Shown here: positions 61,271 to 64,000 of the stretch, piece after piece
Numbering within the stretch: the stretch's first letter is position 1
How the letters are laid out: each line of letters starts with the position of its first letter
Source of the DNA: Chitinophaga tropicalis
GTDB lineage: Bacteria > Bacteroidota > Bacteroidia > Chitinophagales > Chitinophagaceae
Direction: 5' to 3'
DNA: 64,000 nucleotides
Assembly: GCF_009758205.1 (NCBI RefSeq)
Contig: NZ_WRXN01000012.1
Span: forward strand, 186,001 to 250,000
The notes under the pieces: generated by a model
Told to the model about the DNA's origin: nothing
Databases searched by the model: none
Seen by the model: only the letters and a program-made list of their open reading frames with translations
Program-made: the position numbers and the translations under genes

Positions 61271-62614
61271 TTGCGTAAAATTCTACGTAAAGCTACCGAC
61301 CTCTGGGAAGAGCTTGTAGGCGATCCTGCATTCTTTACACTGGAGAATCGTGCATTTAACTCGATCAGTGTGATCACAATGATCCTGCTGACTATCTTAT
61401 TACCCTTCAATATGTGGCTCGGCCTGACGGCCGTGTGGATTATTGTGGCTGTATTACTGGCGCTTCAGATCTTTTGCTTTTATCTATCCCGATACAGGAA
61501 AATATACAACATAAGCATGCTGGCTTATGTCCTTATCAGTTACATTACCCTTACCGCAACTTTTTACCTGAACTCCGGCAGTCATGGCCCTGCCCTGCTG
61601 CTCTTCTTTCTGACATTCAATCTCATCATAGCTTTCAGTCCCCGGCATCAGCACTGGATATGGGCTATGCTGCACCTGCTTATCCCCCTGGCACTGCTCA
61701 CAAAAGAATACCTGCATCCTTCATGGATCGCTGACAATTACCGCAACGCCCAGAACAGGTACATAGATATTCTTTCCAGCTACCTGATCACACTTACCTG
61801 TATATACCTGATCACCAATTATCTCCGGAATAATTATGAAAGGGAAAAAAGGAACGCCGAAGACCGCGCTGATAAAATTGATCTGCAGAATACCAATCTT
61901 GAACAGCTGAACCAGAAAAAAGATAAACTGTTCTCCATCATTGCTCACGATCTGCAAAGTCCGCTCAATTCCATCATCACCACCCTTCACCTGATAGCAG
62001 AATACGAACTGTCTGAAGAAGATAAAAAGATGCTTGGCGATGAACTGCTTACCCTGACAAAGAACACCTCCAATATGCTGACCAACCTGCTTACCTGGTC
62101 AAAGCTGCAGATGGATGGCCGGGGAGTAAGATTATCATCCGTTCATGTGTACGACGTGGTGGAAAGAGTGCTTACACTGCAGAAAATGCTGGCAGATAAG
62201 AAATCAGTCAGTATAGCTTCCAATATAGATCCTTCTGTCTATGTAACGGCCGATAATAACATGCTGGAACTGATTATCCGCAACCTGGTGAACAATGCTA
62301 TCAAATTTACTCCCGAGGGAGGCCTGATACGTATTTATCTGAAAACAGAGGATAATATATGCCGGATCATGGTGGCAGATAATGGTATAGGCATAGATGC
62401 AACTCAGCAGGATGAACTTTTTACACTGAAAACACATTCTACCTTCGGCACCAATAATGAAAAAGGGATAGGTCTGGGGCTGGTGCTTTGCAAAGAGCTG
62501 CTCAGTTTACAGGAAGGCGAGCTTTCCTTTGAAAGTTATCCGGGGAAAGGGACCACTTTCTCTGCGGCCATACCGATCAGCCAGGCGGTGGCAGGGAATA
62601 AGCTGTCTGCCTGA
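61271..62614 (+). CDS. Membrane histidine kinase
   Basis: 447 residues. About six N-terminal helices (35-185) form a membrane sensor; a short coiled coil (about 185-217) leads to HisKA with phospho-acceptor His226 (FSIIAHDLQSPLNS) and a HATPase_c domain with N box NLVNNAIKFT, G1 DNGIGI and G2 GIGLGLVLCKELL. No receiver is fused. The start is not an ATG: a stop codon at 61259-61261 leaves only ATT (61268) and TTG (61271), the same ATTTTG context as the helicase at 45725. Its partner regulator is not adjacent. Confidence 0.9.
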   Translation: MRKILRKATDLWEELVGDPAFFTLENRAFNSISVITMILLTILLPFNMWLGLTAVWIIVAVLLALQIFCFYLSRYRKIYNISMLAYVLISYITLTATFYLNSGSHGPALLLFFLTFNLIIAFSPRHQHWIWAMLHLLIPLALLTKEYLHPSWIADNYRNAQNRYIDILSSYLITLTCIYLITNYLRNNYEREKRNAEDRADKIDLQNTNLEQLNQKKDKLFSIIAHDLQSPLNSIITTLHLIAEYELSEEDKKMLGDELLTLTKNTSNMLTNLLTWSKLQMDGRGVRLSSVHVYDVVERVLTLQKMLADKKSVSIASNIDPSVYVTADNNMLELIIRNLVNNAIKFTPEGGLIRIYLKTEDNICRIMVADNGIGIDATQQDELFTLKTHSTFGTNNEKGIGLGLVLCKELLSLQEGELSFESYPGKGTTFSAAIPISQAVAGNKLSA

Positions 62615-62619
62615 GATAG

Positions 62620-62647
62620 TTTCAGGGGAGCCGCAGCCCCCCTGAAA
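62620..62647. terminator. Hairpin between the convergent kinase and SusD-like genes
   Basis: TTTCAGGGG paired with CCCCTGAAA (one unpaired base). The plus-strand tail has AAAAAAGTTTTA; it probably serves both convergent genes. Confidence 0.65.
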
Positions 62648-62653
62648 AAAGTT

Positions 62654-64000
62654 TTATTGATCCCACCACAGATGATCTGCCAGTGAATTCACTTCCGGGA
62701 TACTACCAGGATTAGTGCTCACCTCTGAAGCAGGATATCCCACCCTTCTGATAAATGTTGACAGCAACGCATTCTTCGGCAATACAAAATCTTTGTACTG
62801 GTAATCTGATCTGCGTGCATCCGTCCACGTTTCAGGATGCAGGAAAGTAGCTACGTACTTTTCTTTGAAGATCAGGGTTTTGGTAAACGCCCCTGCTCCC
62901 ACTGCCACTACCGGGTTAGCCAGGTAAGCAGCTTTGTTGACCGCACTCACGCCCAGCTTATCCATATTGGCTGCTATACCATCCAGGTAAGCCTGGTAAG
63001 AACGGGCCTTATCAGTAGAAAAGGTTGCTTCTGCTTCTATAAACTTCATCTCTGCATAGCTGAGCAGGATCAGCGGGGCGCCGCTGCGGGAATAAAACCC
63101 GTTTACAGACAGGTAACACTCATCCCTGGTAGTACCGGTACCTACACGTCCGGCGCCATTCACCGTACCCCGGTAATCACCGTAACGGGTAGTGTCAGAG
63201 ATCAGTGGCAAACGGGGGTCGAATACTCCGTAAGTTGTTCCGTCAAGGGCATTGATGAAAGTAGCGCTCAGCCAGCCATCCAGCAGGCCGCCGGCATTAT
63301 TCCTTGCTACCGAATTCCACGGACTTAAATTCGTGAAACGCGTCACCTGCGCATCGTCACTGTTACTGTCATACGCCTTATCCAGGGCAGCCAGGATAGC
63401 AGCCGGATCGTAAGAGGATAGTTTGCTCAACCTGTTCAACAACCTTGCCTTAAGCGCATAGCCGGTTTTGATCCAGGCGCTTTTCACTCCGTTATGGATC
63501 AGGTCGTAACTGGCGTCCAGCGTTACCTGCGGATCAGCCTGGTTCAGAGAAGCAATGCCCTGGTCTATCAGGCTGAGACAGGTATCATAAAGCGCCTGTG
63601 CCTTGTCATACTTAGGTTTCAGTATCTCTCCATTTGTCCATGCTTCAGAATATGGTGCATCTCCAAAAAGATCGGTTAGCAGGCTCATATTCATCGCTTC
63701 CAGGATCTTTCCTACTCCAAGGTGCTCATAAGCGTTTTTACTGACCGCAAGGGCCTCCATTTGCTTAATATCGTTAAGATTAAGATAGATTCCCCTCCAG
63801 GTACTGCTCCTGTCTACATCATCATACACATCAGACCCACTGCCGGCATTAGGCGATGCCAGCTGCTGCACATAGTAGGAAGTAAAATTCGAGGCATTGA
63901 AGACATTCAGGCCGGCAGAATATGTTGTACCTGCCAGCAGACCGTTGATAGGCGGCTTTTCCGTCAGGTTGGGATTGGTCTGGTTAACGTCAAGGTAACC
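62654..64000 (-). CDS. SusD/RagB-like outer-membrane glycan-binding lipoprotein (5' end missing)
   Basis: 449 residues are visible and the frame is open to the window end (GYLDVNQTNPNLTEKPP at the cut), so the signal and lipobox lie beyond it; a GTG at 63871 is internal. The layout (TPR-like helices, LNDIKQMEALAVSKNAYEHL, GDAPYSEAW, RLPLISD, PLILLSYAEMKFIEAEA, HPETWTDARRSDYQ) is typical of the SusD-like_2 group. It works with a SusC-type TonB receptor, probably encoded beyond 64000. Confidence 0.88.
   Translation of the reverse strand, partial: GYLDVNQTNPNLTEKPPINGLLAGTTYSAGLNVFNASNFTSYYVQQLASPNAGSGSDVYDDVDRSSTWRGIYLNLNDIKQMEALAVSKNAYEHLGVGKILEAMNMSLLTDLFGDAPYSEAWTNGEILKPKYDKAQALYDTCLSLIDQGIASLNQADPQVTLDASYDLIHNGVKSAWIKTGYALKARLLNRLSKLSSYDPAAILAALDKAYDSNSDDAQVTRFTNLSPWNSVARNNAGGLLDGWLSATFINALDGTTYGVFDPRLPLISDTTRYGDYRGTVNGAGRVGTGTTRDECYLSVNGFYSRSGAPLILLSYAEMKFIEAEATFSTDKARSYQAYLDGIAANMDKLGVSAVNKAAYLANPVVAVGAGAFTKTLIFKEKYVATFLHPETWTDARRSDYQYKDFVLPKNALLSTFIRRVGYPASEVSTNPGSIPEVNSLADHLWWDQ

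Noticed and set aside
1-64000. tRNA, rRNA, insertion sequences, prophage genes
   Set aside because: None were recognised on either strand.

Overview
The window looks like a piece of a Bacteroidota chromosome, most likely a Chitinophaga-type (Chitinophagaceae) soil or plant-associated bacterium. The evidence is the mix of families: a SusD-like glycan-binding lipoprotein, a FecR anti-sigma factor, a type IX-like sorting tail, a GH92 mannosidase, DUF3857 transglutaminase-like proteins, DUF4251, and a NUDIX-type AraR. Several genes also have the Bacteroidota -7 promoter element TAnnTTTG with no obvious Shine-Dalgarno sequence. Genus is inference; no rRNA, tRNA, phage, insertion sequence or CRISPR array was seen.

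Layout. 0-10.9 kb: 3' part of an ABC exporter, guanine deaminase, ClpB, a tandem pair of DUF3857/transglutaminase proteins (one apparently catalytically dead), QueG and a small serine hydrolase. 10.9-18.6 kb: an L-arabinose cluster (araA, araD, araB, NUDIX-type araR, a HAD phosphatase, a sodium/sugar symporter) with three similar 17-bp candidate AraR sites. 18.7-28.4 kb: hydrolase, AraC regulator, dicarboxylate-type symporter, DUF218 protein, amidohydrolase, cystathionine gamma-synthase behind a SAM-I riboswitch, an SDR protein and a divergent TetR regulator. 28.5-34.1 kb: a TolC/MFP/RND efflux operon with a candidate TetR operator in front. 34.1-40.1 kb: Tat-exported GDSL esterase, an 840-bp nearly gene-free stretch with hairpins, a response regulator lacking its phospho-acceptor, an orphan FecR, GH92. 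40.6-48.9 kb: a long secreted repeat protein ending in OmpA, a partner with a sorting-type tail, a VOC protein, MscS channel, DEAD-box helicase, REC-only regulator, glycosyltransferase. 48.9-52.8 kb: a tandem array of about 105-bp GC-rich hairpins, then three unrecognised genes, one carrying a ten-base G tract. 53-55.8 kb: an arsR-arsM-arsC-acr3 arsenic operon with three palindromic operators. 55.9-64 kb: a small gene behind a long leader that looks like a transcription attenuator, a NtrC-type regulator with an Hpt protein, small stress-type proteins, a membrane histidine kinase and a SusD-like protein cut by the window end.

The most interesting unexplained items are the hairpin array (48927-49440), whose stems show compensatory changes, and the structured leader at 56226-56400, in which a strong terminator and an 18-bp alternative helix compete for the same bases in front of an unrecognised 86-residue gene. 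Both are noncoding structures that I cannot assign to a known RNA class.
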